Assembly (NCBI GenBank): GCA_902702965.1
Contig: CACRXP010000546.1
Location: 320,989 to 384,988 of the forward strand
Direction: 5' to 3'
Origin: Spirometra erinaceieuropaei
Taxonomy: Eukaryota; Platyhelminthes; Cestoda; Diphyllobothriidea; Diphyllobothriidae
DNA length: 64,000 bases
The notes beneath the pieces are model-generated. The model searched no databases, was not told where the DNA came from, and saw only the letters and a program-made list of their open reading frames with translations. Position 1 is the stretch's first letter, and each line of letters begins with the position of its first letter. Made by a program: the position numbers and the translations under genes. Shown piece by piece: positions 13,151 to 27,400 of the stretch.

Positions 13151-15273
13151 GGTCACTGACCGTATTCCAATGTTATACGTGAAATTTCCTTCCTACAAAT
13201 CACTATACGGCCATATCCAGACTGTAGGATTTCGCTCTTTGTATGGGTAAAACCGGTTATCGTTCCAACCGTCTGGGCTATGCAGAGTAAATTTACTTCC
13301 ATCGGAGGAGACCACATTGTGTTGCTGATCTGTCAAAAGTGCTCGTTGTCCCTCGCGACTCTTAATGATGTTACTCATTGAAGCTTCCAATAAGCAAATG
13401 ATGACGAACCATTAATGGACCGGTGCACTGTAGTGTTAGAAATCTCTAGTGTTCACGTTTGCTTGATCGGGCGTACTCTGTTGATTTTTGTGGTACTTGT
13501 TCAAGCAGTACCGCTCATTTCGTCTGTGCCGTCGTACAAATCAATTTTCCCATGTGTCTCTGCGTAAAACAAGCAGCAAAGTAGATATTCACCACGGTTT
13601 TCGAACTGTTTAGGCCCCGCTCGATTTCTTTACTGTTATGAATCATCATACGCATCTGCAAAATCTCACCTCACCCAGATTTCGTCTGCCGTTCCGCTCT
13701 GGTCTCTTGTACATGGAAAAGTGATTGAATTTCGTTGATTTTGTGGGTTCTCATTACTCTATTTCTAAGCTAAAAAGTCTCTTTGGTATGGAAGAAGATT
13801 CTCATCGATCAGGTTGCAGGACGCGGCACAATTTGTCATTTAAATTGCGTCACACTCATGGTCCAGAGACAAAAATGCTATTGAACCAGGAAACCGTGTA
13901 ATTGTGAGAGAGTAGTCTTTTGAGCACAGAACCATTTGTGATAGAAATTAGTCCGTCCTAGATCTGTTACTTTTTACTCCCCAATACAAAAACTAAATAA
14001 GCTTTGGCACATATTATGAAATTTGCGTTCAAAGGGGGTAATTTTATAATAGGGCGGGAGAGTGCAGGCAATTGCACTGATATTTTATCGACCGAATTCT
14101 TTTAATGCCATTTTTTCGGTTCCCAAGACTGCCCAATGTTTCCGCAATATGTGTGATGCTATAAATACTTTACGCTTGTGATTTATAGTCCTCCCTAATT
14201 GTTGCTCTCCTACGGATCTTTCCCAGCGTGAGTGGGTTACTCCTCTGTCTGATGACCTGCTCTCGTACTGCAGGTTGTCCGATCGCTTAGTGGCTACTGG
14301 AGAACATGTTAATTAGCGTTGAGGCTCATGGAGTAGACATGGACGATGTCTACAGTCGATTTCGATTACCTACGACCCGTTCGCTTTCTGCTCAGTAAAC
14401 ACGGTGGCATATACAACTAGTTATCCGCAGTAGAAATGGTATGGTTCAGAGAAGACGAGTTAGGTAAACATACTGATCCCTGATCCTGAGTTTGCTAGTC
14501 ATAGGTGCAGCACGGATGATTTGGACGTTTGCGATGAACAATGGCATAGGCGGGATGGTCATCGAGGTTTGGGAAAAAAAGTCTGGATCTCCGTTCTTTT
14601 ATCAATTTAATTTTTATGTTTATACTGACTTATGCTGTAAGCGATCATCGCTGAGCCAGCATGCGAAGAAAGCTCCTGCTCTGAAATAATGCTTTCCGAT
14701 GAATGTTTCCACTATTCTGCACTTTTCAAGTTCCGCTTCTCTCACAATCATAACAAATTATTTATGTCTGTCAATCGTTATCTTCGTTTTTCTTTTATGA
14801 GTCTTTGCCATGCTTCTTGTGATTTGTTTAGAATCAAAGTTTAGAATGGCATATGTAATCCGTTTATGGAAGTAGTCATGTTTTGGTGATGTAGACTTTG
14901 GAAGTGTGAACCCATGTAGCACAAATAATTCGAGCTGGGACACACTCACGGTCAGCGGTTCAAACCCGTCGCAAAGCAGAATCTTTCAGGCTCACTGTGG
15001 ATTTGTATTTTCGTAACCTGCGTCATCAATAAGGGAGTTGGTATTTGATCAAATTATGAACCATGGCGGATGTTGTCTGTAGGTTGGTGAAAATTCCCTT
15101 GTTCGATTCTTCAAAGGTGCATTTTCACGTAGAGTCACCTCTGAATATAGTAGTCCCTCTCACTTTAATAGCGTCGCTTTTTCCTGTGCTTCATCCTAAG
15201 GAATGGACGTCTTGTTTTGTGAGTTGAGACTAAGCCCCTGTATTCTGGCCGACCGATTATTTTTATCTCATAG
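13151..15273. other. Non-coding DNA before cadherin exon 1
   Basis: No gene is visible. A B-box-like GGTTCAAACC lies near 14958. The last 20 bases form the polypyrimidine tract and AG acceptor of exon 1. Confidence 0.6.
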
Positions 15274-15479
15274 GGTGTGATAACGACTGTGGGGGCGACG
15301 AGCTTCCCGGTGATGCATGTCTACCGACTGAGTATTCGGGTTGTTGACCGGAATTCTGCCCTACCGGAGAAGAGCTTCGCTGACATGCAACTCCTCGTTT
15401 ACACGGCCTTCCGGCCCGTCAAGTTTCCTCTTCCCGTCTTCACCGTCAACTTCTCCGAGAATCTCCCCGCCGGAACAAA
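15274..15479 (+). CDS. Cadherin exon 1 (window numbering)
   Basis: This is the first exon I can recognise. It opens with GVITTVGATSF, the second half of an EC repeat (the usual TG-VI-T strand), and ends at FSENLPAGT, the start of the next repeat. The boundary has no DxND motif; it reads VYTAFRPVKFPLPVF. The acceptor is catag at 15273 and the donor gtgagg at 15480, leaving phase 2. The upstream part of this repeat must come from an exon 5' of here that I could not find. Confidence 0.88.
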
Positions 15480-18400
15480 GTGAGGATCGTCCTAACTGAT
15501 TCCTTTGTAACTTATCAAAGATTGCCTACGCAGGTTAGCTGCTGTCTGATGACTGGAGTCAAGACAAGTGTTGTAGTTTCATTGATAGTATGCCACTCTT
15601 TGTAAAAAAAAGAAACGCTTGTCTTCAGATATCCACAGAAGTCCATGAAACGATTGCTTGAGTGATACAGTATGCCTCGAAACCGATTTCATGTAAATTA
15701 ATTTGACTTTGACTGATTGCTAAGGTTAATTATATAAATGTTCCTTAAGAAATCACTACTTGCAAAATGCTTTGAAACATGTTAACTGTTCTCTTATGGA
15801 AAACAGATTACTAAAGCATAATGTTTATTAGCGTTCAGCTTAATCCAGAGTTATTTCGAAATGCCAACATTTATTAAGATATTTTCAGGCAACAGACTCA
15901 ATCATTCTGGCTGAAACGACACTGCTCAGATGTTTTCAAAAAATTTTAATACTATTATAAACGCAGTCCTATATAATCCAAGGGATGCCAGAGGCTTCGC
16001 TACCTATGCTCGTTTTATGCAATTGCTGGAACATGATAGCTGAGGGAGGTATTTTGGTTTTAAAAGAGATTTTATTAAGAAACTAATATTTGGGAATATC
16101 ACGGGCGTTTGTGCCGTCTCTCAAGGCTGCCAGACGATAGCCTGTGTATCTTTGTTACGCGATTGCGCTCCGCTCTTCTTGCTGCTAGGCGGATGTGGTA
16201 GCAGATGAGATCCACCCTGCATACCTTGAAAGCAGCATTTATAAGCCCGTAGATACTAGGGTTGTGAATAATTATCTTGACACGACTAAAGCAACTCTGA
16301 CTGCAGTCGAGATAAAGGCCGTAATATCCCACTTCTTTGAATACCAACTCCCAGGAATAGTGCGTTCGCTGTTATGCAAAAGAAGGGAATTTTCATATGT
16401 CCCTCTGATGGAATTTGGTTGGGTGTGTGTGGAAACACTACAGATCACTGAGAGTGAAAGCATGTATATTTGGTTATTGTATATGCGACTGTTACTGGTA
16501 TAAGTGCTCGAAAGCACTTTAAGTCCAGATCTGCCATATTAGTATAAAAGAGGCAAATTAAAATGCTTTTACACGTTAAGCACTACTATAACTGGACCTG
16601 GAGATATTTCCTATTGGAAGGAATGTTTTTAAATATCAGCAGGAGTTCCGGATACTGGCAACTCATCCTCACTGAGAAGCGTTACTCTCAAAGGCAAGGG
16701 ATGAGGCCGAACTGGCAGTTTCTGGCCTATTCCATGTCATCAGCCAGTCGTAACCTAGTCATAGGTCGCAGGATTCTGGGGTCTAACCCTGTTCCCTGTC
16801 TTTTTGACCCCTTCAACTCGTATTCTGGAAGGCCTTAGTCCTAAGGCATAACGCAATTGCCTGTACTGGTCCCACAACCAGGATAACTCGCAGGCCATTC
16901 TTCTGCGAATTTAAACACTCCCCACTGCAAACGACGAAATGTGAGTTCACCCAACCCCCGGCCCTTCCGTCAAGGAGTTGGGGTATCTCTGTGTGATGAG
17001 ATAAATAAGTCAGAAATGACAATTACTAATTTCTACTGTTATTGGGCTTCGTCGCCGTGAGACATTGCGCGAGGTCTTCATACCGGAGGTCGAAATTATT
17101 CAGATGCCAGGCTACGATAGGGATAGCTTGGTGAATGCCACCTGAACTTATTTTTAACCATGTGGATGGAGGCTTCCAGGTTGTTTTCTTTGTGAAGAGG
17201 GGCTTACGGTTGACTCACTTTGACAATGGTAGGGCAATTAAATCTGTTATGTTGGACCACACCCTGTTGATGATTATCTCGTCTATGATAGGCCAAACAA
17301 GGTCACACACACACAGCCGCGGACATTCACGCTCACAAAACGTCTGATTAGGCACTCAGGCACGCAAGCCTTTGTCACTCTCAGTTATCAGCCCCCTCCC
17401 GTGTCACGAAGTAGACGCCGTTGATGGTGAGACACGGAATCTCGCAGGATGCGCTAAAGCCCGACATAGGTGGCTGCTCAAGTTTGTCCTTTGATAAGTA
17501 GGTTTAGCGGCCACTCAATGCACAAAACGAAAGTGCCTCAAGGCCGGCTGCAATCTCAAAAGCTACTCTCTCAAGCAGATGGGGGGAGATGTTAACTGGT
17601 ATAATATATGCCCTCACTTCAATCTATACTTTGTAACATGTTGGTTTAGATTTGTAGATCTTTCAAGTCCTTTGTGTTATTTTCACTAATTGTGCAGTAT
17701 ATGTCGAAAGTTTACCCAGAGTTCCCAAAAGTCCGAATTACTCTTTAATAGCCTGGGAATCTCATTATGTTTATTGCCAGCTTCTAACAGAGCACACTTT
17801 CCCGCAAGCTGGGCAGGACGAATAAAATGTCTGCGGGTCCTGAAATTTACAAGTGTTTCTTGCCTAACTATGTGTCTGGTCCAGTCAGCCTTGCTGCTTT
17901 GACCCTTCCTATGTCCTTATTGTCCTCCACTATGCGGTCTTGCCTACGGTAAGAGTTACTTACTGCACTGGTGCCTTCAATTGAGCACAGTTCTGCAAAG
18001 CGGAACCTGCCCACTGGCACTTATACCCTGACATCGTTCGCTAGGGATGAGTTCTGACGTTTACAGAGTTGTTGAAAACCTATTGCCTGGAATTTCCTAT
18101 TTGGAAATAAGGAGGAATACAGAAGAAACATTGTCCAAAGTTTCCGGACTGGCTGACCAATTTCATGATTTGTGTAACTTCAGCCCCAGTCACTCTTTTT
18201 TGCGTTCTTGAGTTCTACATTCACACACGGCGTTCGAGCTCAGCTGGGTGTCGTCCAAGTGAGGCGAACGTATTTCTACGTCTGAAACGGCAGATCTATT
18301 GGTGTCTTCAGTGAACTCCTGGGGTCCTCTCCGAAGAACTGGTGTCGATAAAATTAAAAAATGCTCGTGCGGTAGAAAAATAGATATGATTATGCTTGTA

Positions 18401-21400
18401 CCTCTTCCTGAAATTTCTGAAACGAACTAGTTTCCAAGGTCGACTATGCGGGCAGAGAGATAGTGGAGGCCTGGCACGCAGATACGGCTTCCACAAATGT
18501 CTGCATGTAACCCATGTTGTAGCAGGTTCTGCTGGCACTCCATCCTCGGGGTCGCAGAGATCAGAGCGAATAGCACGCGATAGGGGGTGAAAGTTGTACT
18601 AAACAGCTTGGTGGTCGTCTACGGCCTCTAGCTCGTCTCTGAGAAGAGCCCAGGCAATTTCTCAGTGCGGCTAAGAGCATTACTAGACAGCGTGGTGTGT
18701 GTGGCGTTAATTAACACTGGCGATTTAATGTTGTTAACCTTCAACAGACCGAATAGTAATCATTCCCTTCCAGTGGTCGTTCGCCCACCTTCTGAAACGC
18801 CATACGTTAACCTAGTCTAAACGTGGGTTTTTGCGAATTGTGGAAGAAAACTGGATTGGCATATTCAAATTACCACTAAATTATCGAAGAAGTTAGAATC
18901 TGCTCATGTCTTCAACTATTGAAGAGTCAGTTGGCGAACATATGTTTTCGGTAACTCATCATCGGGCCGATACATTTACATGGATAATGATCATTCTAGT
19001 TGTTGACAGGATATAAATGCGTCGCAGGGGCGGGGTTAATCAGATTCCATGTTCCCCCACCGCCGGCCTGACGGAGTCAGCGTCTTGAGGACGGTGAAGT
19101 TGGGGTTGGAGGGGGAGTGGAAGGAGAGGAGTTACGGTTAGATTGTAAGCGCTGTAAGTGCGTGTGACTGCTCTCAGGGTGTCGGGACGGCGTGCGATCA
19201 CCGCCTTCAACTATTACTGTTTGTCTTAGGAAGGCATGATGTATTTCATGTCTATGCAACAATTCCGCTTGCAATAAGAAGAAGAATAAAAGAGGCTTAG
19301 AAAGATAAGCAGTTTTTTTACCAAACTGCGTTGGTAGTGGACGGGGGTTGGGGACGTGAGTATTACCAGTTGTCCGCGTTGATATAGTTGCGTGTAAAAC
19401 TGTCCCGGAAGCTCTGGCTAATGATTATAAAAGGTCGCTTAGTGATAATTAATATTTGTTCGTTTCTAAGCATGTCAGTAATCGTGGTCACTTATTCACA
19501 GTTTTCTCCCAAATAATAGAGATATTGTAAAGCTTCTTATTAACTGTCCACAAAAAGTCACGCCTCACTACCAATACAGCTATCTTCAGTGGATTATTGT
19601 TGAAGAATTGCGAAAATTCTCAAAGCAGTATCTTGAAGACTAGTTGGCGATCGTACGTTCGCTTTCGATAAATTTCCGTCACGCCAGTACATTTATATGG
19701 AAACCGGGTACAAGTAAAACATATCAGTGATTAGAGAAGTCGATTGAAGTTCGTCTTAGAACGCTGGCGAGATGTGGGAATATGGGGGAGCGAGAGAGCG
19801 GAAGGGCGCAGAGAGTTGCATACACATAGTTATTCAACTTTTGACCACGTTAAGCGCGGAGCCTGAAGGAGGGTCCCCTGTACGCACATGATCGTACACT
19901 ACTTTTTAAAAGGTATCCAGTCTTTGGGGTTCACACGATGCCCGAATTATTGTTTAATCCCATAGCTTAATATGCGGCAGAGCAATTGTAAGTGGACAAG
20001 GATGGCTGCTGCCGACGAGAGGGTGAGATCCACGATACAGTTCTCATCTGCATTCCGAACGTAAGGTTTGATATTAGACCGACTGAAGATTCAGAACAAC
20101 TGTGGGCATTAATCTAGCAAAGGAATATGAAGTGGTTTTCCCTGAGCCCAACACGCTCCTATGACAATCGTGGATTTTAATAGTTAGTCCCGATTTTATT
20201 TGGCCTTATATAGTTTCTAGTTTCAGTCGGATCGTATGGTTCTTTCGAAATAATTCACAAATCCCGACTAGGGCAGAACACGGAAATAGGAGCTTCCCCG
20301 AATACAGGTGGCAATGCGCTAAATTCCAGGGAGATGAAGATCACGGTTAAGGTTGGGGTTAGGACCAAAACACGAAAATAGGTATCAGTCCTGAATTTTT
20401 GCAAAAGGCCGCTTGTATAACTTCAGATTTCCTATTCCCGAATCCTATTCCGGTTAGTAAAAGATTCCCTAAGAAATATTTTTAGATTTTCTCCATAAAA
20501 CATCAGAAGGCTTATAATTTTTACAGAGGTATGTAGAAACTACTCACTGTTCCTGTACGAATGGTAAAACAGTGTTTTGTGTTTTGCGTTCGGGTCGTTT
20601 ATTATCCACTTTCACTGTTACTACGTTATTTAGCGGAGTACCAGCTTCAGTGATGGAATATAAATTTTTGTCCGTACTTTTTTCCCTCCATTCAACATCG
20701 TATGAATGCACGGCTTGCTGGGCTTCGTTTGACTGCCAAAAGTTTGGTGGTCGTCAGCACGAAGCGAAAATGTTCAAGAAACATTTGATGTCTGACAGAC
20801 TTCACGCGCACACACACACACACAAACACGACAGCTCGACCGTCGTTGTCGACGATGTCCACAGTGTGCCCCACAGCATGGTGGAGCAGGGACAGTGACT
20901 TGTGCGTGAATTAGCCTATAGTGAATGTGGACTTGTACAGCATCTACCGCACTCCCTCTTCCCCACCTGGACCCGGTGTCAAGATGTAGTCAAGAAGACC
21001 GGAGGCGGGGAGGACGCAGGTGGATGGCACGGTTGAGCCTGCACCTTGGCGCTCCACTTCACACCCCTTGGTCCACGGAACAAATGACCAGATTTTTGAT
21101 CAATAACAACAATAATGGGAGGTGGAAGGGATCCCAGTGTGCGCGACTTCTGCCGGCAACCGGGTCTGCCATCGAACCCCCAAATGTTGGCATTTGTTAC
21201 GGCGTGCAATCCGATAACACCTGCCAGAATCCGATATGGCCCCCCTTTTGGTTCAGCGCATCTACCAACTGGCCCGTTTTGGTGACACACACACACACCG
21301 ATTGTTCACCCATCACCTTCTAACATGACTTGCTCGTGAGCGCACTTTAGGGAGGATGTAATTCGTTTTCTTTTTTTCTCCCACTTCCCCCTAACGTCGC

Positions 21401-24400
21401 GTTCAAGTGGAAATCTTAATTCATGATTTGACATTATGATTGAGCATGCAGGCTGCTTGGTCTACACTCGTCACAATTCCCGGACTGTTCCCGCATATAA
21501 TTGAGCCAGAATGAGTCACAAGTACACGCAAAGGAGGAAAATGTTGACCCTTTGCATGCGACATAAGTCCAGCCGACTGTTCTGGCCTCCATTTTGCGGT
21601 ACGTACCCCAGGAAGACCAACGTGGGTGCGTTTTTAGTCTGTCCATATTATAGTCACGCTAGGTCAGTTAATAAGATTATGTTCTTGCTTTAAGGAGGTT
21701 GGCTAGTTTGAATGTGAAATTTATCAACATTGTAAGTTGGTTAACTGAACGCAGGCCCAGATTCCCTCTAGAGTCGGAAATGAATGTCACAATTTCCCCA
21801 GCGTAAGAAGTTTGTTAAGCAAAAAGCATTCCCTTGATCGATAGCCAGCCTTTTGTGTAGCTATCAGTTTTTAACAGCCCGTATACTACTTTTTGAAGGT
21901 ATCAAGTGTTTGGAGGTTGATGTCGACTTGCAGAGAATTCTCTTCATAAGTATGCTCCTACCATGATGCTTTCTTGCCTTTTAGATTGCACCCCTACCAC
22001 ACGTATACTTCCTCTTAAACCGACTTCATTGTCTTCTGTTTCTCTCTTCCCATGTGTTATGTTACCTTGCTACATCTGCTCCTCCTCCTCCTTCTCAGTT
22101 ATACTACATGGGAACCAGATTTGTAACGTTACTACTGCAAAGAGAGATCAGTGTCCTCCGGAATCGACTTGTCGGTAATTTTCAACTCAGGAGAATAACA
22201 AATTTCATCTGGCAGTACAGCGCAAGAAGGGAGTACAGCTAGACCACTAACAGGGCGTTTTTACTCTCGGCATAGTTTTGCCTGTAGAGGTCACGCAAAC
22301 TGTAGCTACATTTACGTGAGAGATTAGTTATTTTGATCTGAACAAGGGAGTTTAGAGTTCTACGCATCTCCCAGTACGTAAATGGTGCCATGGTTGTGGT
22401 TTAGAAAAGTTAGTGTCCACACTTTCCAAGTCTGAAAATAGATCATAATACTTAGTTATTTCGCAAACGCCTCCGTTATTTTTATGATATGTTGAAGCCC
22501 ATGCCATGTTTGGTCAGAACTGTTCAGCAGACATACCAATGTAGCTATCTGGCAGGAAATCATGTTGCTCGAAGCATGTGGGCCACGGCAGGTTCACCCA
22601 GAGTTCACGCACCGCTTCGCTGTGGCCGTCCACAAAACCCAGGTTTAAGCCGTGGCTTGCCGGGCAGGCGGTGTGTAGGGAACGGCTTGGTAGAGGAATG
22701 CTTCAAGCAGCTTCCAGATTCTAAGTTTCACATCGTCACTCAAGCCTCCGGCAGACCATTGTTAGGTTCCAGGATCATGCAGACGGTCAAATAAACCCTA
22801 TGGCGGGGTCAGAGGCTGGCAAATTTTGCGTGTCTCAATATTTCTATGGCTCGTGACATCTGCGTTAATAACAAAGTCATCAGAACGATGTTCCGCTGGG
22901 CCTAAATAAACTACGGTTCCCTGTTCAGCAACTGTTTATCAGTTGGAGGCAGAGCCTGCTGATTTCTCAGCCAATCCTTCAGAAGACCCTTTCACTGGCC
23001 ACCAACGACAGACACCCCAGTTATTTGCAGCTAGTCGGAAAGGCAGGCTCTGTCCTTGCCGTCGTTCTGAGGACGCGTGCCGCTGAGTAGGGGCAGTTGC
23101 ATGTCGCATGTAAGGTGCTTACAGGATAATTTTGCTTACATTCATAGACTGACTGAAGAAGAGAGTATTGGCTGCTGTTCCGGGGCCACACATATTCGTA
23201 ACAAATACGCCGAAATTCCTATAGTACTAACTCAAATTTTGGGATAGGCTTTTGACTCTAGAAGACCGTTTAAGTCGTATTGCGATAGACACAAACATGC
23301 AACATAATCATTGGTTGATTTCCGCATCGTAGCATTGTGAACGTTGATTGGCCGTCTTCCCAGCAACCTTTTTTACTTCACCAGACAAAACATCAGTGTT
23401 TAATTATCATTTATTCGTCATTCGTTAGGGGATGCTGTGGGAGATTATTTGCTTGTCCTAGGAGGCAATGTTATGCACTGATTAACATAGCAATACACCG
23501 TTTACAAATCCCGGGTTTGAAAATATATTTTCAAAGACCATCGTTTGTTAGTTGTTGTATGTACAATCTCATATACATTATTAAGGAGTACCGACAACGA
23601 CGGAAGAGATTGCACACACGCATTCCGGCATAATAACTTTCCACTGAACATTCTTCCTACCGTTCACTCTAAAAATTATCCCTTTTTAATTTTTGTACTT
23701 TTGCATTGGATTGGCCGGCAGAAAGTTTCATGTTTATAACTCTTTTATAGGAGATGCGGTTCTGGTAGAAGTCGCTATTTAAGAAAATGAGCAAAATTGG
23801 CTCGACAAAAATGTGTATTTTAATAGCTTTCTGGGACTTACTACTATTTCAATATCCATGATTTAAAATATGTCTGGATGCCCAAAATTAACTCAAGGTC
23901 TCTTCCGATCTCAGGATGTCTCTTTACAACATAAGTCAAATTTGAATTCTTTACTGTGAATACATAAGGTAGGTTATTTGGAAGGCCCAAAACAATCGTT
24001 CGGGCTTCGAAGCCGGTTTATTTGTAGTTTACTCTAAAAGTTCAAGGCACAGTTTTAAAAATCATGGCTTCTAACGAGATTTAAATAGATTACGGGAAAT
24101 AAGCATTATTTTAGTTATCTCGAAGAAAACATGGTGATATTTTGAGCATGTAAACTCGGAATACAATTTGTGTGATGCTTAAGTAGAGACTTTCCGCCTT
24201 GAAATCTTACCATGGAAGACCAGTCGTACTTCTAAGGGACTACCAGTTCAGCAGGAGGTAAGAAGAAATAGCAGGTGCTATTCACTTTGATTAGCGGCGA
24301 AACTCAATCGTTCTGCAGAAGAACTAATTGAACGTTTGTAGTCCATTTTTCACGCCCTTTGGCGAGAACGACATGTTCGTATTCGCACCTGTCTGTCCTT

Positions 24401-27400
24401 TCAGCTCTCCTATCCTGCAAGCACGAGGCCCCTCAAAAACCTGTCAGGGCCCTTTTCTATTTTTAATTTCCGATTAAGAGGGTGGACCCTACCCGCATGT
24501 GGCGTGAAAAGGGCGTGTCAGTCAAACCTATGGTTGGGAACTGTCGACTTACATGCGACTGCCGCGCGTGGAAGAGTGGGCCAGAATTCTCGGACCTCGC
24601 GGTATCAGTTGAATAGGCCAATTTGTTTCCAGTTTATCATGCTAACCCCGTGGTAGTTTATCTTCGCTGAACCTTTCAGTCAGTATATTTGGAGTAAACG
24701 ACAGAAGCCATGAAAACTCAATTTAGAGGGTACAGGTATAAAGTAAAATAGTTAAACTGCAAAACTTTTGCTTGCAGTTTTAGTAGGGAGAATTCATAAA
24801 TCTAATAATGTAACATAAAGGTTAAAAGGGTATTATATTCGCAAAAGAATTGCGAAAAACTTTGTTCACTGCATTCGGACTGTGAAAATTTCAATATGGG
24901 CTAAGTTTGACGCAAAAAATAGGATCTGTTGAAATCTAGTTAGTAGTATATTTATAGTCATTTGAATAATCCGTTAGATCAGGCTTCGGCAGTTTGGGTT
25001 GCCTTTCAGAAGGTGAGTATCCAGTTGTCTCTTGAACACGTTCACGGTAGGGGAATTAACAACAAACTCCGGCAAAGAGTTCCATTGGCGAATGACCCTC
25101 TGCGAGAAAAAGGAGGAACGTTGATTTGTGTGGCACAGTTCCTTTTTAAGCTGGTAATCATGTCGTCTGAGATTGGACTTGGGTGCCATTTCAAAAAAAC
25201 GTTTCCCAGTCGACATCCAGATTAAGTCCTTTTATCAACTGGAACGTTGCTATGAGGTCACCTCTGTCCTGCCTGTAGTGGAGGGGATAGAGGTTCAAGG
25301 CCGTCAGGCGCTGCTCGTACGTGAAATTTTTGAGGCCATGAACAGCCTTTGTAGCACGCCGTTGTACACCTTCAAGGATAGCTATATCCTTCCGAAGCCA
25401 CGGCCGCCAAGCCTGTACCGCATATTCCAGGTGCGGCCGCACAAATGTCCCGTATACTTTGCCAAAGACATCTTTATTCAAGTGAATAAACGTTCTGCGT
25501 ATCGCGCTCATAACGGACATTGCCCGCGCAGCGACTTTAGAACACTGCGTGGTGACGTTTAGATCGTCTTTAATGAATACACCGAGATCTTTTTGCAAAT
25601 CTACGGTTTTAAGTGGTTGATTGTCCAGGAGATACTGTCGTGGGGGTGCATTTGTTCTTCGCCTCGCTGATACTACGTGCATTACTGCACATTTTTTGAC
25701 GTTGAATTTCATGCACCATTTCTCGCTCCATGCGTGCAAATTCGTTACGTCCTCTTGTAGCATCCTGACGTCATCTTCATCTTTTATCGCTCTCCAAAGT
25801 TTAAGGTCGTCTGCAAAGAGCGCTATATCTGACTTCACTTCCCGTACCAGGTCATTTACATAGATAATGAATAGGAGCGGCCCAAGAACTGACCCCTGTG
25901 GGACTCCACTCGTAACAGGTGCCCATTCTGAGCAGTAGCCGCCCGCAGTGACTTTTTGTTGCCGTCCGTTTAGGAAATCTTGAATCCAGTTCAGAAGATG
26001 TCCTCTTATCCCTACTTCTGATAACTTTTGAATGAGGCGCTTATGTGGGACGCAATCGAACGCCTTGCTGAAGTCAAAGTAAATGACATCAACTGGATAT
26101 CCTTTATCCATGGCCTTTGACCAATGTTCGAGTGACGAAAGCAGATTTGTGAGGCAGGACCTCTTTTCGCAGAAGCCATGTTGAACTGAGACGATGTGAA
26201 AGCGGAAAGTATCGAGTGATGTAATAGATTTTTTAACTATCCTTTCCATCAGTTTGCAGCAAATGCATGTCAAACTAACCGGCCGGTAGTTGGTGGGACA
26301 TAGCCGTGATCCTCCCTTGTGGATAGGTACGACGCTAGCCAACTTCCATGTGTCAGGTAGTTTGCCAGCTTCCAGCGATTTTTGGAAGATTATAGAAAGT
26401 GGCTCTGCTAATTCTTCAGCTAGCTGGCGCAGGAGTACACCTGGGATCTCATCTGGTCCAGGTGAGTTGGCAGGATCCAGCTTATTTAGCTCTGCTAAAA
26501 CTAACTGCTAACATCCTTGTTTTGCCGACGCCCTGCTGAGAACTGCAAAGCCTTCTTGAGCACAGCACTTACAGGCCGCCGATGATCTGAACTATCAGCC
26601 AAACTGTTCCTAAATTCCTGAGATTTTAAACTGACTGATTTGCGCTTCTGTATGCAGCCTATTACATGCTAAAAACAAAATAATATAAAAAGGCTATGCA
26701 AAAGGATCTCTTTTAGCTAACAGACTCGAGATTAACGTTTTCAAATCAGGTCTTATGATGAAAGTACCCTATAAATTTAAGTGAGTAAATTATGAAGTCT
26801 GAAGAGGACGATGATTCATCCAAACTGATAAATTGTGCAGTCCGGGAAATCTTTTAACCTAACGATAAGACCACTTACTTGTCCGCAAGTTGAAACATCT
26901 GCTTGAAATCCAACAATCAGCTGTGAAATCCAGTGTATTTTCGTGTTATGTCTTAAAAATAGTCCTTTCGTTAGAGCGAAGAACGTCTACTTAAATCTAC
27001 CTTTAACTGGACCTGAAGTTTGCCCAAACTCACTTTTGGAGTGATATCCGCCGATATTTCTTGATTGAAGAAAGGGAACACGTACGTTTGAGTTCGCAGT
27101 ATAGCTCCGTTCTAGGTTGCTCGTCGGTGTAACCATAAACATTTCCGATCGCAGTCTTAAAGTCATGAACCTGGGGTTAAAATGCTAGAGCGCCTTATTA
27201 ACTGGCCGACTGAACTAACTCCAATAGTTCGATTGTCCCCAGCCTGCAGCCGGTTATGATCGGCCGACGTGAAGAACAAGCAAGAAACGGTCATTGCAAT
27301 CTTCCTTTTTCTCTGACGGTGTTGCCCACCGACTAAAACTTTCTTTTACCGCATATTTTGGAGGTGACTATTGGTTTCAGCGATTTCCGACAGCCTGAAG

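Noticed and set aside
15535..15575. CTGATGACTGGAGTCAAG resembling the hammerhead core
   Set aside because: No GAAA box or stem III follows; likely chance or a very old fragment.
16195..16503. 102-codon frame on + shortly after cadherin exon 1
   Set aside because: No cadherin motif; inserting it would break the exact phase match between exons 1 and 2.
20925..21323. 132-codon frame in a GC-rich stretch
   Set aside because: Driven by local composition and a short ACAC run; opposite-strand frame of similar length; no family recognised.
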